Positions 36,469-44,432 of a DNA stretch of 64,000 nucleotides are shown in pieces. The notes under the pieces are model-generated. The model saw nothing but the letters and a program-made list of their open reading frames with translations, ran no database searches and had not been told where the DNA came from. Position numbers and translations under genes: made by a program. Within the stretch, counting starts at the first letter, position 1; each line of letters begins with the position of its first letter. This stretch comes from Nocardia sp. BSTN01 (GTDB lineage: Bacteria; Actinomycetota; Actinomycetes; Mycobacteriales; Mycobacteriaceae), in the NCBI RefSeq assembly GCF_015354405.1, contig NZ_JADKYP010000006.1:62001-126000 (forward strand). Reading direction: 5' to 3'.

Positions 36469-36566
36469 GGCGTCCGGATCGAGCGAGAGTCCCGAGGGCT
36501 GCGGTCGACTCCCCGGTCCACTGCCCGCGGCGGGCCCTTCGTCAGGAAGGGTCCGCCGCGTCGTTT
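36469..36566 (+). ncRNA. Candidate iron-responsive small RNA (MrsI-like)
   Basis: A transcript from the orphan promoter would start near 36469 and end at the T-rich TCGTTT after the hairpin at 36526-36560, giving about 98 nt with no credible reading frame. An internal single-stranded-looking GACTCCCCGG (36507-36516) is complementary to GGGGAG-type ribosome binding sites. Mycobacteria encode an IdeR-controlled sRNA of similar size, MrsI (ncRv11846), beside Rv1846c. Here the candidate lies between the Rv1846c and Rv1847 homologues. Homology at sequence level was not tested. Confidence 0.6.
36526..36560 (+). terminator. Strong hairpin terminator of the candidate sRNA
   Basis: CGCGGCGGGCCCTTC (36526-36540) pairs with GAAGGGTCCGCCGCG (36546-36560), a 15-bp stem with one G-U pair and a 5-base loop GTCAG. 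TCGTTT follows. It also ends any read-through from the FhuF-like gene. Confidence 0.8.
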
Positions 36567-36621
36567 CCGAGGCGTCCACTCGCGGATCCCGATGTGCCGG
36601 TGCGTGTTTCGCAGACACGAC

Positions 36622-36662
36622 GATGCCCGGCCCACCGCCGGGATGGCGGCGAACCGGGCATC
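36622..36662 (-). terminator. Hairpin terminator after metY
   Basis: GATGCCCGG (36622-36630) pairs with CCGGGCATC (36654-36662), and an inner CCGCC/GGCGG stem strengthens it. It lies just beyond the metY stop codon (36671). Confidence 0.65.
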
Positions 36663-36670
36663 GGCGAGAA

Positions 36671-37996
36671 CTAGTGGGTGGCGGCGAAACCGGTCCGCAG
36701 GTCGGCGAGGATGTCCTCGATCCCCTCGATACCCACCGCGAGCCGGACCAGGCCCGGCGTCACACCCGCGGCCAGCTGCTCCTCGGGAGTCAACTGTGAA
36801 TGCGTGGTCGAGGCCGGGTGGATGACCAGCGAACGCACGTCGCCGATATTGGCGACATGGCTGTGCAGGGTCAGCGCGTCGACGAACCGCTTACCGGCGT
36901 CCACACCGCCCGCCAGCTCGAAGCCGACGATGGCGCCGGTGCCCTTCGGGGCCAGCTCGCGGCCGCGCTCGTACCACGGCGACGACGGCAGACCCGCGTA
37001 GAAGACGTTGGTCACCTCCGGCTGCTCGGTGAGGAATTCCGCGACCGCCTGCGCGTTCGAGACGTGCCGCTCCACCCGCAGGCTCAGCGTCTCGAGACCC
37101 TGGCTGATCAGGAACGCGTTGAACGGCGCCACCGCGGAGCCGAGGTCACGCAGCAACTGCACCCGCGCCTTCAGCGCGTAGGCCGGCGCCCCCAGATCGG
37201 CGAACACCGCGCCGTGGTAGCTGGGGTCGGGGGTGGTGAAGCCGGGGAAGCGCGAGTTGCCCTGTTCGTCGGTCACCGTCCAGTCGAAGGTGCCACCGTC
37301 GACGATCACGCCGGCGATCGCCGCACCGTGGCCGCCCAGGTACTTCGTCGCCGAGTGCACGACGATGTCGGCACCGTGCTTCAGCGGCTGGATCAGATAC
37401 GGGGTCGGCACGGTGTTGTCCACGATGAACGGCACACCGGCGGTGTGCGCGACCTCGGCCAGGCCCGGCAGGTCCAGGATGTGGTTCTGCGGGTTGGACA
37501 CCGTCTCGCCGTAGATCGCCTTGGTGTTCGGGCGGATCGCGGCGCGCCACTGATCCAGATCGTCGGGATCTTCGACGAACGACACCTCGATGCCCAGCTT
37601 CGGCAGCGTGTAGTGGAACAGGTTGTAGGTGCCGCCGTAGAGGCGCGGACTCGACACGATGTGGTCACCGGCGCCCGCGATGTTGAGGATCGCGAAGGTT
37701 TCGGCGGCCTGGCCCGAGGACAGCAGCAGCGCCGCCACACCACCCTCGAGGGCGGCGATGCGCTGCTCGACCGCGTCCTGGGTGGGGTTCATGATGCGGG
37801 TGTAGATGTTGCCGGGCTCGGCCAGACCGAACAGCGCCGCCGCGTGATCGGTGTCGCGGAAGGTGTAGGAGGTGGTCTGGTAGATCGGCAGCGCGCGAGC
37901 GTTGGTGGTGCCGTCGGGAATCTGGCCGACGTGGACCTGCTTGGTTTCGAAGCTCCAGTTCTGCGCCGGATCGTTCGGCTCGACGGAGTCGGTCAT
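36671..37996 (-). CDS. metY: O-acetylhomoserine sulfhydrylase (bifunctional O-acetylhomoserine/O-acetylserine type)
   Basis: 441 residues. A PLP enzyme forming homocysteine from O-acetylhomoserine and sulfide, the direct-sulfhydrylation route to methionine; Mtb calls its homologue metC (Rv3340). Cys/Met-metabolism family motifs are PIYQTTSYTFRDTDHAAALFGL near residue 42, YTRIMNPTQDAVEQRIAALEGG, YGGTYNLF and VHSATKYLGGHG with the PLP lysine near 215. The ATG at 37996 is preceded by TTGGAG; the frame extends to 38065 without a better signal. No metX or SAM riboswitch is adjacent in the window. Confidence 0.93.
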   Translation of the reverse strand: MTDSVEPNDPAQNWSFETKQVHVGQIPDGTTNARALPIYQTTSYTFRDTDHAAALFGLAEPGNIYTRIMNPTQDAVEQRIAALEGGVAALLLSSGQAAETFAILNIAGAGDHIVSSPRLYGGTYNLFHYTLPKLGIEVSFVEDPDDLDQWRAAIRPNTKAIYGETVSNPQNHILDLPGLAEVAHTAGVPFIVDNTVPTPYLIQPLKHGADIVVHSATKYLGGHGAAIAGVIVDGGTFDWTVTDEQGNSRFPGFTTPDPSYHGAVFADLGAPAYALKARVQLLRDLGSAVAPFNAFLISQGLETLSLRVERHVSNAQAVAEFLTEQPEVTNVFYAGLPSSPWYERGRELAPKGTGAIVGFELAGGVDAGKRFVDALTLHSHVANIGDVRSLVIHPASTTHSQLTPEEQLAAGVTPGLVRLAVGIEGIEDILADLRTGFAATH

Positions 37997-38086
37997 GGGT
38001 TTCAGCTCCAAAAGGTGTAGATGGGATGGGTCGTCGCGCATGAGGCGGCGGTGCGCCGCCCCCAAGGATGCCCGATTCGCGAAGAA

Positions 38087-38629
38087 TCAGGCGGGAACTG
38101 TGGAGTTTTCCAACTCGGCAGTGATCAGTGTGGTCAGCACGGGCGTCGGCCCGGTGGAGATGTCGAGAACCGGGCAGTGGGCGTCCACGGCGGCCTGCAG
38201 TTCAGCGTAACGCTGCGCCGGTTCCGGGCCGTCGATGTGCACCGTCACCCGGACCTGCTGGAATCCGGCGCGCACGGTATCGTCGAGGCCGAAGAAGCCG
38301 CGCACGTCGAGGTCGCCCTCGGCGTCGATGCGCAGACCGTCGACGACGATGCCCAGCCGCTGTGCCCAGAACCGGTAGGTCACCACCTGACACGAGATCA
38401 GCGCCGCGAGATAGAACTCGACCGGATTGGGCGCCGTGCCCGCGCCGCCCAGCGCGGCCGGCTCGTCCACCCGGACCGTATAGGTGCCGGCCGTGACGGC
38501 GCTGCCGACGGCGCCCTCCGCGATTCCGGCGGCGGAAAACAGGACCTGCGCCTTCGCCGGATCGCCGGCCACAGCCTGTGCGGTGGCGTCGACGATATCG
38601 TTGAGCGGAGTGTCCGATGCGGCTGTCAT
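38087..38629 (-). CDS. OsmC-family peroxiredoxin-like protein
   Basis: 180 residues of the OsmC/Ohr fold. The two redox cysteines are present: one in ALISCQVVTYRF near residue 82 and one in VDAHCPVLDIS near 158. The opening part has NPVEFYLAAL. OsmC proteins reduce organic hydroperoxides using thiols. The ATG at 38629 is taken; a GTG at 38638 adds three residues. It lies 90 bp upstream of metY on the same strand, so the two may share a transcript linked to sulfur and redox metabolism. Confidence 0.88.
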   Translation of the reverse strand: MTAASDTPLNDIVDATAQAVAGDPAKAQVLFSAAGIAEGAVGSAVTAGTYTVRVDEPAALGGAGTAPNPVEFYLAALISCQVVTYRFWAQRLGIVVDGLRIDAEGDLDVRGFFGLDDTVRAGFQQVRVTVHIDGPEPAQRYAELQAAVDAHCPVLDISTGPTPVLTTLITAELENSTVPA

Positions 38630-38843
38630 GGCCGCCACGGTAGGGGCGCGCGGGTGCGGGAGCGAGGGTTGCGCTCGCCGTGATCACAACCGTAGCCGGA
38701 TCGCTGTGAGTGCGTATACCCCTGCGGTACAACGATTTTCACATGTTATCACCAGGTGTGCTGCTCGATTACCGGGCCCGCGCGCGCCCTGGGGCGCGGC
38801 ACCGCCGTACCGGCCGGTACTCAGGTGGTGTAAGTGTTTTTCC

Positions 38844-39302
38844 ATGACACAGCACGACCGATTCGAGGCTCGCTCCCTGGCGGATGTCACGCCCGAGCAG
38901 ATGACCCGCTACAGCGAGGGGACCTTCACCGACCTCATCGGTCTGAAGTACACCGAGGTCCGGCCCGATCGCGTGGTCGGGGAGTGGGTGGTCTCGCCGC
39001 AGCTGCATCAGCCGGCGGGCATCGTCAACGGCGGGGTGTACTGCACGATCATCGAAACCCTGGCCAGTGTCGGCGGCGGTGTCTGGTTCGGCGACCGCGG
39101 ACATGTGGTCGGCGTCAACAACAACACCGACTTCCTGCGCGCGGTCCGCGAGGGCAGTCTGCGCGGTGTCGCCACCCCGATTCACCAGGGCCGATCGCAG
39201 CAACTGTGGCAGGTGCAGATCACCGACGAGCAGGACCGGGTGGTCGCGCGCGGGCAGGTGCGGCTGCAGAACCTCACCGCGGACGGGGCGGCCAAGAGCT
39301 AG
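38844..39302 (+). CDS. PaaI-type hotdog thioesterase (Rv1847 homologue)
   Basis: 152 residues with the PaaI-like hotdog signature: [20 protein letters not shown], then [22 protein letters not shown], which holds the catalytic-region Asn-Gly-Gly, and [14 protein letters not shown]. The family cleaves acyl-CoA thioesters; the substrate is unknown. In Mtb this gene also directly precedes ureA. It starts a plus-strand run into the urease genes, with 94 bp before ureA. Confidence 0.92.
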   Translation: MTQHDRFEARSLADVTPEQMTRYSEGTFTDLIGLKYTEVRPDRVVGEWVVSPQLHQPAGIVNGGVYCTIIETLASVGGGVWFGDRGHVVGVNNNTDFLRAVREGSLRGVATPIHQGRSQQLWQVQITDEQDRVVARGQVRLQNLTADGAAKS

Positions 39303-39396
39303 CGCCGAAGCCGAGCGCCGACCCGACGACGAGCGCACCCGGTACGGCCGTGCCAAGATATCGAGCACCGTACGTCCGAGCAGCCGAGGAGGCGAT

Positions 39397-39699
39397 GTGC
39401 GTCTGTCACCGCACGAGCAGGAACGGCTGATGCTCAGCTACGCGGCCGAACTGGCGCGGCGGCGGCAGGCGCGCGGGCTGAAACTCAACCATCCCGAAGC
39501 CGTCGCGATCATCACCGACCACGTCCTGGAGGGCGCCCGCGACGGCCGCACCGTCGCCGAGTTGATGTCCTCGGGCCGCACCGTGCTCACCCGCGACGAC
39601 GTGATGGCGGGTGTGCCGGAGATGATCCCCGACGTGCAGGTCGAGGCCACCTTTCCCGATGGCACGAAACTGGTGACCGTGCATCACCCGATCGGCTGA
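39397..39699 (+). CDS. ureA: Urease gamma subunit
   Basis: 100 residues, the standard UreA length. The start is a GTG with GAGGAGGCG upstream. Motifs are [55 protein letters not shown] and [26 protein letters not shown]. It is a structural subunit of the nickel urease that hydrolyses urea to ammonia and carbamate. It is followed by ureB after 9 bp. Confidence 0.97.
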   Translation: MRLSPHEQERLMLSYAAELARRRQARGLKLNHPEAVAIITDHVLEGARDGRTVAELMSSGRTVLTRDDVMAGVPEMIPDVQVEATFPDGTKLVTVHHPIG

Positions 39700-39708
39700 G
39701 GGGCACCG

Positions 39709-40092
39709 ATGAGCGCGATATCCGCCGGGAGCGGCCCGGTGCCGGGAGAGTATCTGCTCGGCGCCGACCCCATCGAGATCAACGCCGGCGCCGACCGGAT
39801 CGAACTCGAGGTGGTCAACACCGGCGACCGGCCGGTGCAGGTGGGCAGTCATGTGCACTTCCCGCAGGCCAACACCGCCCTCGAATTCGACCGGGTCGCG
39901 GCACACGGCCGCCGCCTCGACATTCCGGCGGGGACGGCGGTGCGCTTCGAACCGGGTCTGGCGCAGCGCGTTTCGCTGGTGCCGCTGGGCGGCAGCCGCG
40001 AGGTGTACGGGATCGGCCCGGAGGCGCCGGGGCCGCTCGGCCCGGTGGTGAACCGGTCCGGTGAGACGGACGGAAGGCCGGTCGACCGATGA
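39709..40092 (+). CDS. ureB: Urease beta subunit
   Basis: 127 residues. The UreB core runs from [15 protein letters not shown] through [45 protein letters not shown] and [14 protein letters not shown]. The last 20 residues are a variable tail. The stop overlaps the ureC ATG (ATGA), giving coupled translation. Confidence 0.96.
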   Translation: MSAISAGSGPVPGEYLLGADPIEINAGADRIELEVVNTGDRPVQVGSHVHFPQANTALEFDRVAAHGRRLDIPAGTAVRFEPGLAQRVSLVPLGGSREVYGIGPEAPGPLGPVVNRSGETDGRPVDR

Positions 40093-41810
40093 CGGAACTG
40101 TCCCGCGCTCGTTACGCCACACTCTTCGGCCCCACGGTCGGGGATCGAATTCGCCTGGCCGACACCGATCTTCTGATCGAGATCACCGAAGACCGCTGCG
40201 GCGGACCCGGCCTGGCCGGTGACGAGGCCGTCTTCGGCGGCGGCAAGGTCCTGCGCGAATCGATGGGCCAAGCTCGTGCCACCCGCGCCGAGGGCACGCC
40301 GGACACCGTGATCACCGGGGCGGTGATCGTGGACTACTGGGGAATCATCAAGGCCGACATCGGCATTCGCGACGGCCGCATCTGCGGGATCGGCAAGGCC
40401 GGAAATCCGGAGACCATGGACGGCGTGCATCCGGATCTGGTGGTGGGCCCGTCGACGGAGATCATCGCCGGCAACGGCCGCATCCTCACCGCCGGCGCGA
40501 TCGACTGCCACGTCCACTTCATCTGCCCGCAGTTGCTCGACGAGGCGCTCGGCGGCGGTATCACCACCCTGATCGGCGGCGGAACCGGGCCGGCCGAGGG
40601 CTCCAAGGCCACCACGGTCACTCCCGGCGCGTGGCATCTGGGCCGCATGCTGGAGGCCACCGACGGCTGGCCGGTCAATATCCTGCTGCTCGGCAAGGGC
40701 AACACCGTGCGTCCCGAGGCGATGTGGGAGCAATTGCGCGGCGGCGCCGGCGGATTCAAGCTGCACGAGGACTGGGGGACCACCCCGGCAGCGATCGACG
40801 CCTGCCTGCGGGTGGCCGATGCCGCCGGAGTTCAGGTCGCGCTGCATTCCGATACGCTCAACGAGGCCGGATTCGTCGAGGACACTCTCGCCGCGATCGC
40901 CGGGCGGGCCATCCACTCGTATCACACCGAGGGCGCCGGCGGCGGGCACGCGCCGGACATCATCACCGTCGCCTCGCACCCGAATGTGATGCCCAGCTCG
41001 ACGAATCCGACCCGCCCGCACACGATCAACACTCTCGACGAACATCTGGACATGCTGATGGTGTGCCACCATCTCAATCCGGCCGTGCCCGAGGATCTCG
41101 CCTTCGCCGAGAGCCGGATCCGGCCCTCCACCATCGCCGCCGAGGATTTGTTGCACGATCTGGGCGCGATCTCGATGATCGGCTCCGATTCCCAGGCGAT
41201 GGGCCGCATCGGGGAAGTGGTGATGCGGACCTGGCAGACCGCGCACATGATGAAGGTCCGCCGCGGCGCGCTGCCCGGCGACGGGGCCGCCGACAATCAT
41301 CGGGTGCGTCGCTATATCGGGAAATACACGATCTGCCCGGCGGTGACACACGGTCTGGACCACGAGATCGGGTCGGTGGAAGTCGGCAAATTGGCCGATC
41401 TGGTGCTGTGGGAGCCGGCCTTTTTCGGTGTGCGCCCGCATGCGGTGCTCAAGGGTGGCGCCATCGCCTGGGCCGCGATGGGTGATGCCAACGCCTCGAT
41501 CCCGACTCCGCAGCCGGTGCTGCCGCGGCCGATGTTCGGCGCCGCGCCGGTGGTCGCGGCGGGGACGTCGCTGCATTTCGTCTCCCCGCAGGCCGTCGAG
41601 GACGGACTCGCCGAGCGGCTGCGGGTCCGGCGCACACTCGTCCCGGTGGCCGATGTGCGCCGCCGGACCAAGAGCGATCTGCCGCTCAATGACGCGATGC
41701 CGCGCATCGAGGTGGAACCCGACACCTTCACCGTGCGCATCGACGGCGAGGTGTGGGACCAGCAGCCGGCCGGCGAGCTGCCGATGGCGCAGCGCTACTT
41801 CCTGTTCTGA
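40089..41810 (+). CDS. ureC: Urease alpha (catalytic) subunit
   Basis: 573 residues, full length. The nickel ligands are in place: HVHF (H141, H143), the carbamylated lysine K224 in [36 protein letters not shown], and the aspartate of GSDSQAMG. The flap MVCHHL includes catalytic H327. Nickel loading requires UreF, UreG and UreD, which in this genome are 8.7 kb further on rather than adjacent. ureE is absent, as in mycobacteria. Confidence 0.98.
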   Translation: MTELSRARYATLFGPTVGDRIRLADTDLLIEITEDRCGGPGLAGDEAVFGGGKVLRESMGQARATRAEGTPDTVITGAVIVDYWGIIKADIGIRDGRICGIGKAGNPETMDGVHPDLVVGPSTEIIAGNGRILTAGAIDCHVHFICPQLLDEALGGGITTLIGGGTGPAEGSKATTVTPGAWHLGRMLEATDGWPVNILLLGKGNTVRPEAMWEQLRGGAGGFKLHEDWGTTPAAIDACLRVADAAGVQVALHSDTLNEAGFVEDTLAAIAGRAIHSYHTEGAGGGHAPDIITVASHPNVMPSSTNPTRPHTINTLDEHLDMLMVCHHLNPAVPEDLAFAESRIRPSTIAAEDLLHDLGAISMIGSDSQAMGRIGEVVMRTWQTAHMMKVRRGALPGDGAADNHRVRRYIGKYTICPAVTHGLDHEIGSVEVGKLADLVLWEPAFFGVRPHAVLKGGAIAWAAMGDANASIPTPQPVLPRPMFGAAPVVAAGTSLHFVSPQAVEDGLAERLRVRRTLVPVADVRRRTKSDLPLNDAMPRIEVEPDTFTVRIDGEVWDQQPAGELPMAQRYFLF

Positions 41811-41889
41811 GCCCGCGCGGCGCTGCCGTGAGGGTGCCGCCGACGGCGCTGCGCTGCACGGGCCGGATGGCGGTGGCACACTGGCCGAT

Positions 41890-42552
41890 ATGACGAATGC
41901 CGAATGGGGCGCGGTCGACCGCTACGTCGTGGACACTCTGATCGGGGACGCCGATTCCGATGTGGCGCAGGCGAACTCCGAGGCGGGGCTGCCGCCCATC
42001 GACGTCTCGCCGGCGCAGGGCAAATTCCTGTATCTGCTCGCACTGTCGGCCGGGGCACGGCGTGTCCTCGAGATCGGCACGCTCGGCGGGTTCAGCACCT
42101 TGTGGCTGGCGCGTGCGGTGGGACCGCAGGGGAGCGTCGTGACCCTGGAATACGATCCGCACCACGCCGAGGTGGCCCGAGCCAACCTCGATCGCAAGGG
42201 TGTGGGGGAGCGGGTGGAGATCCGGGTCGGTGCGGCGCTGGACACCCTGCCCGCGGTCGCCGAGGACCACGGCGAGCCCTTCGACCTGGTCTTCATCGAT
42301 GCCGACAAGGTCAACAACGCCAACTATGTGCGGTGGGCCTTGCGGCTGACCCGGCCCGGTTCGGTGATCATCGTCGACAATGTCGTGCGCCGCGGTGCCC
42401 TGGCCGACGGCGATCCCGGCGATCCCGCGGTCCGCGGGGCCCGGGAAGCGCTGGGACTGCTCGCCGACGAGCCGCGGCTCGAGGCCACCGTGCTGCAGAC
42501 CGTGGGCAGTAAGGGCTGGGACGGATTCGCCTACGCCGTGGTCACCGGCTGA
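41890..42552 (+). CDS. Class I SAM-dependent O-methyltransferase
   Basis: 220 residues of the caffeoyl-CoA/catechol-O-methyltransferase type. The SAM motif RVLEIGTLGGFSTLWLARA is near residue 58, VTLEYDPHHAEVARANL near 85, DLVFIDADKVNNANYVRWAL near 133 and the metal-binding IIVDNVVRRG near 160. The pattern of two Asp and one Asn suggests a metal-dependent enzyme acting on a catechol-like group. It is the first gene of the block separating ureC from ureF, and its last 11 bases overlap the convergent PadR gene. Confidence 0.9.
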   Translation: MTNAEWGAVDRYVVDTLIGDADSDVAQANSEAGLPPIDVSPAQGKFLYLLALSAGARRVLEIGTLGGFSTLWLARAVGPQGSVVTLEYDPHHAEVARANLDRKGVGERVEIRVGAALDTLPAVAEDHGEPFDLVFIDADKVNNANYVRWALRLTRPGSVIIVDNVVRRGALADGDPGDPAVRGAREALGLLADEPRLEATVLQTVGSKGWDGFAYAVVTG

Positions 42553-43111
42553 CCGGCGCCGAATCGCCGTGCCCGACCCGGTCGGGACGGTCGGCGAGTT
42601 CGGTCCAGAAATCCACGTACGCCTGTTCGTGGCCGATGCCGAGTTCCAGGATGCGGGAACGGGATTGGGCGCGCACGGTATCGGCCGGGTCGATCTCGGC
42701 GTGCATGGCGCGGTAGCGGTCGAGCCAGCGGCGGTGCTCGGCCGCCTGGCGGCGCGCGAGGGCGACCACGTCCTCCGGTGCGCCGAGATCGGCGAAGAAC
42801 AGTTTCACCTGCGCCGGATCACGCGTCTCCGGCGGCGGGCACCCGGGGTCGGCCAGCCACGCGCGTAACGCCTCGCGTCCGGCGTCGGTGAGCTGGAACA
42901 CCCGGCGCCGGCGGCCGGTCTCCTCGGCGTCCTCGTGCAGTAGGCCACGCTCGGCCAGCCGGGCCGGAATGCGATAGAGCTGCGCATGCGGCACCGGCCA
43001 GAAGTAGTCGACGCTTTCCTCCATGCGCGCTTTGAGTTCGTAGGGGGTGAGCGGGCCGTGCCGGGCGATGAGCCCGAGCACGATATGGTCCTGCGCTCCC
43101 AGATCCGCCAT
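42542..43111 (-). CDS. PadR-family transcriptional regulator
   Basis: 189 residues. The winged helix is at about 5-80: IVLGLIARHGPLTPYELKARMEESVDYFWPVPHAQLYRIPARLAERGLL. The C-terminal helical dimerisation domain has FFADLGAPEDVVALARRQAAEHRRWLDRYRAM. The W-P-V-P-H-A-Q-L-Y segment is diagnostic of PadR. GTG at 43135 is an alternative start. It is divergent from a small SnoaL-like gene, and repeated GAGAC-containing motifs lie between them. Confidence 0.9.
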   Translation of the reverse strand: MADLGAQDHIVLGLIARHGPLTPYELKARMEESVDYFWPVPHAQLYRIPARLAERGLLHEDAEETGRRRRVFQLTDAGREALRAWLADPGCPPPETRDPAQVKLFFADLGAPEDVVALARRQAAEHRRWLDRYRAMHAEIDPADTVRAQSRSRILELGIGHEQAYVDFWTELADRPDRVGHGDSAPVSR

Positions 43112-43162
43112 GGTCGTCAGCTTTCGGTTCGGCACGTCTCGGTTCGGAACGGCATTGACACG

Positions 43163-43214
43163 GTCTCACTGAGACTATAGCTTCATATCTGCCATACCGT
43201 ATCAATGAGACTAT
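43163..43214. promoter_or_regulatory. Candidate PadR operator and repeat
   Basis: GTCTC-ACT-GAGAC (43163-43175) is an inverted repeat. The overlapping TGAGACTAT (43170-43178) recurs as a direct repeat at 43206-43214, just before the SnoaL-like gene. Both lie between the divergent PadR and SnoaL-like genes. Confidence 0.5.
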
Positions 43215-43224
43215 TGGAGTGGAC

Positions 43225-43623
43225 ATGCGTGCGTACGGAATCGAACTCTTCGACCGGTGGACGGCGATGTGGAACGGGGAACTGGAGCTCGCGAATCGAA
43301 TCATGGCTCCGCACTTCACACTTCGGTACGCCCAACCGGGCGCGGAGGCATACGACACCATCCACGATCCGGAGACGTTCGCGCGGCAGATCGCGGCCTT
43401 CCGCGCGGCCGCGCCCGGGCAGCGATTCGAAACCCAGGGCGAGGCGGTCGTCGAGATCGACGACCGCCGTACCGGGACCGTGGCGCGGCCCTACGGTTCG
43501 CGCCGGCCGGTCGCGGACGGTGAGATCGCCGTGAGCGGCACCGATATCCTGCGCGTCCAGGACGGACTGATCGTGGAGGTCTGGTCGGTCTCCGGCGGGA
43601 TCGAGGGCCGGTCGTACTACTGA
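43225..43623 (+). CDS. SnoaL-like domain protein
   Basis: 132 residues in the SnoaL/NTF2-like superfamily: LFDRWTAMWNGELELANRIMAPHFTLRYAQPGAEAYDTIHDPETFARQIAAFRAA, then ISGTDILRV-like AVSGTDILRVQDGLIVEVWSVSGG. The ATG at 43225 has GGAG at good distance; GTG at 43219 is also in frame. It is probably controlled by the divergent PadR regulator. An isomerase or hydrolase acting on a small aromatic or polyketide-like molecule is one guess; activity is not assignable. It ends overlapping the convergent TetR gene by 7 bp. Confidence 0.8.
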   Translation: MRAYGIELFDRWTAMWNGELELANRIMAPHFTLRYAQPGAEAYDTIHDPETFARQIAAFRAAAPGQRFETQGEAVVEIDDRRTGTVARPYGSRRPVADGEIAVSGTDILRVQDGLIVEVWSVSGGIEGRSYY

Positions 43624-44348
43624 GCTCCGGGTCGGTTGTGGCGTGCGGCGAAACCGTCGCACATCGCCGACAGGCCCGAATGCAATTGCCGCACAGGATC
43701 GAGCAGATCGCCGAGTCCGGTGCCTTCGAGGGGCGCCAGCGCGGGCGGGCTCGGCCAGCGCGGGGTGCCCTCGAGAAGTGCCGTCAGGCCGGAGGATTCG
43801 TCGTGCTCGTCCTCGCGGGCGGCCAGAATGGTGGCGCTGACCTGCTGGAGAGCGATCCCGGCGATATAACTCCAGACCTCGAGAGCCATCGCGGTGGCCT
43901 CGCGGCGATCATCGGTCAGTTCGAGTAGCCCTTCGGTCAGCCAGCCCAGACACGCCAGGCTGTGTGGGCCGAAGTTGTAGCGTGGCACCGCGAAGGTGAA
44001 CAGCACCCACGGGTGGAGCCGGTAGAGCTGCCAGTCGATGTCGGCGGCCGCGCGCACCCGGTCGCGCCAGGTCCAGCCCGCGTCCGGCGCCGGGTACGGA
44101 TAGCGGCGCGCGACCTCGTCGGTCATATCGGCCAGCAGTGCGTCCTTGTTCGGTACGTGCCGATACAGCGACATCGCGCCCACGCCCATCCGCTCGGCGA
44201 TGCGGCGCATGGACAGTCCGTCGATGCCGTCCGCATCCGCGAGTGCGATGGCGGTGTCGACGATCGCCGCTCGCGTCAGCCGCTCGGGCTGGGGGCGACT
44301 CGGAGAGTCCGAAGGTGCCGGTGAGGAGGGGTGGGAAGGTTTCGGCAT
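43617..44348 (-). CDS. TetR-family regulator (TetR_C tetracycline-repressor-like C-terminus)
   Basis: 243 residues. The first 20 are Pro/Ser-rich. The helix-turn-helix follows: RAAIVDTAIALADADGIDGLSMRRIAERMGVGAMSLYRHVPNKDALL. The C-terminal domain (WRDRVRAAADIDWQLYRLHPWVL ...) is of the tetracycline-repressor type usual for regulators of MFS pumps. AAAGGAAAG precedes the ATG. It is divergent from an MFS transporter gene with a palindromic operator between them, the classical repressor-pump arrangement. Confidence 0.92.
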   Translation of the reverse strand: MPKPSHPSSPAPSDSPSRPQPERLTRAAIVDTAIALADADGIDGLSMRRIAERMGVGAMSLYRHVPNKDALLADMTDEVARRYPYPAPDAGWTWRDRVRAAADIDWQLYRLHPWVLFTFAVPRYNFGPHSLACLGWLTEGLLELTDDRREATAMALEVWSYIAGIALQQVSATILAAREDEHDESSGLTALLEGTPRWPSPPALAPLEGTGLGDLLDPVRQLHSGLSAMCDGFAARHNRPGAQ

Positions 44349-44398
44349 CGAAACTCGCTTTCCTTTCTGCGGCCGGATGCGTACGCTGTACCCGGGTC

Positions 44399-44413
44399 GC
44401 GTACGACGTACGC
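44399..44413. promoter_or_regulatory. Operator between TetR and MFS genes
   Basis: GCGTACGACGTACGC is a perfect 15-base palindrome, 20 bases before the MFS start. A related GCGTACGCTGTAC occurs at 44379-44391. Both lie between the divergent TetR and MFS genes. Confidence 0.7.
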
Positions 44414-44432
44414 ACGAGATGAAGGATAGGTG

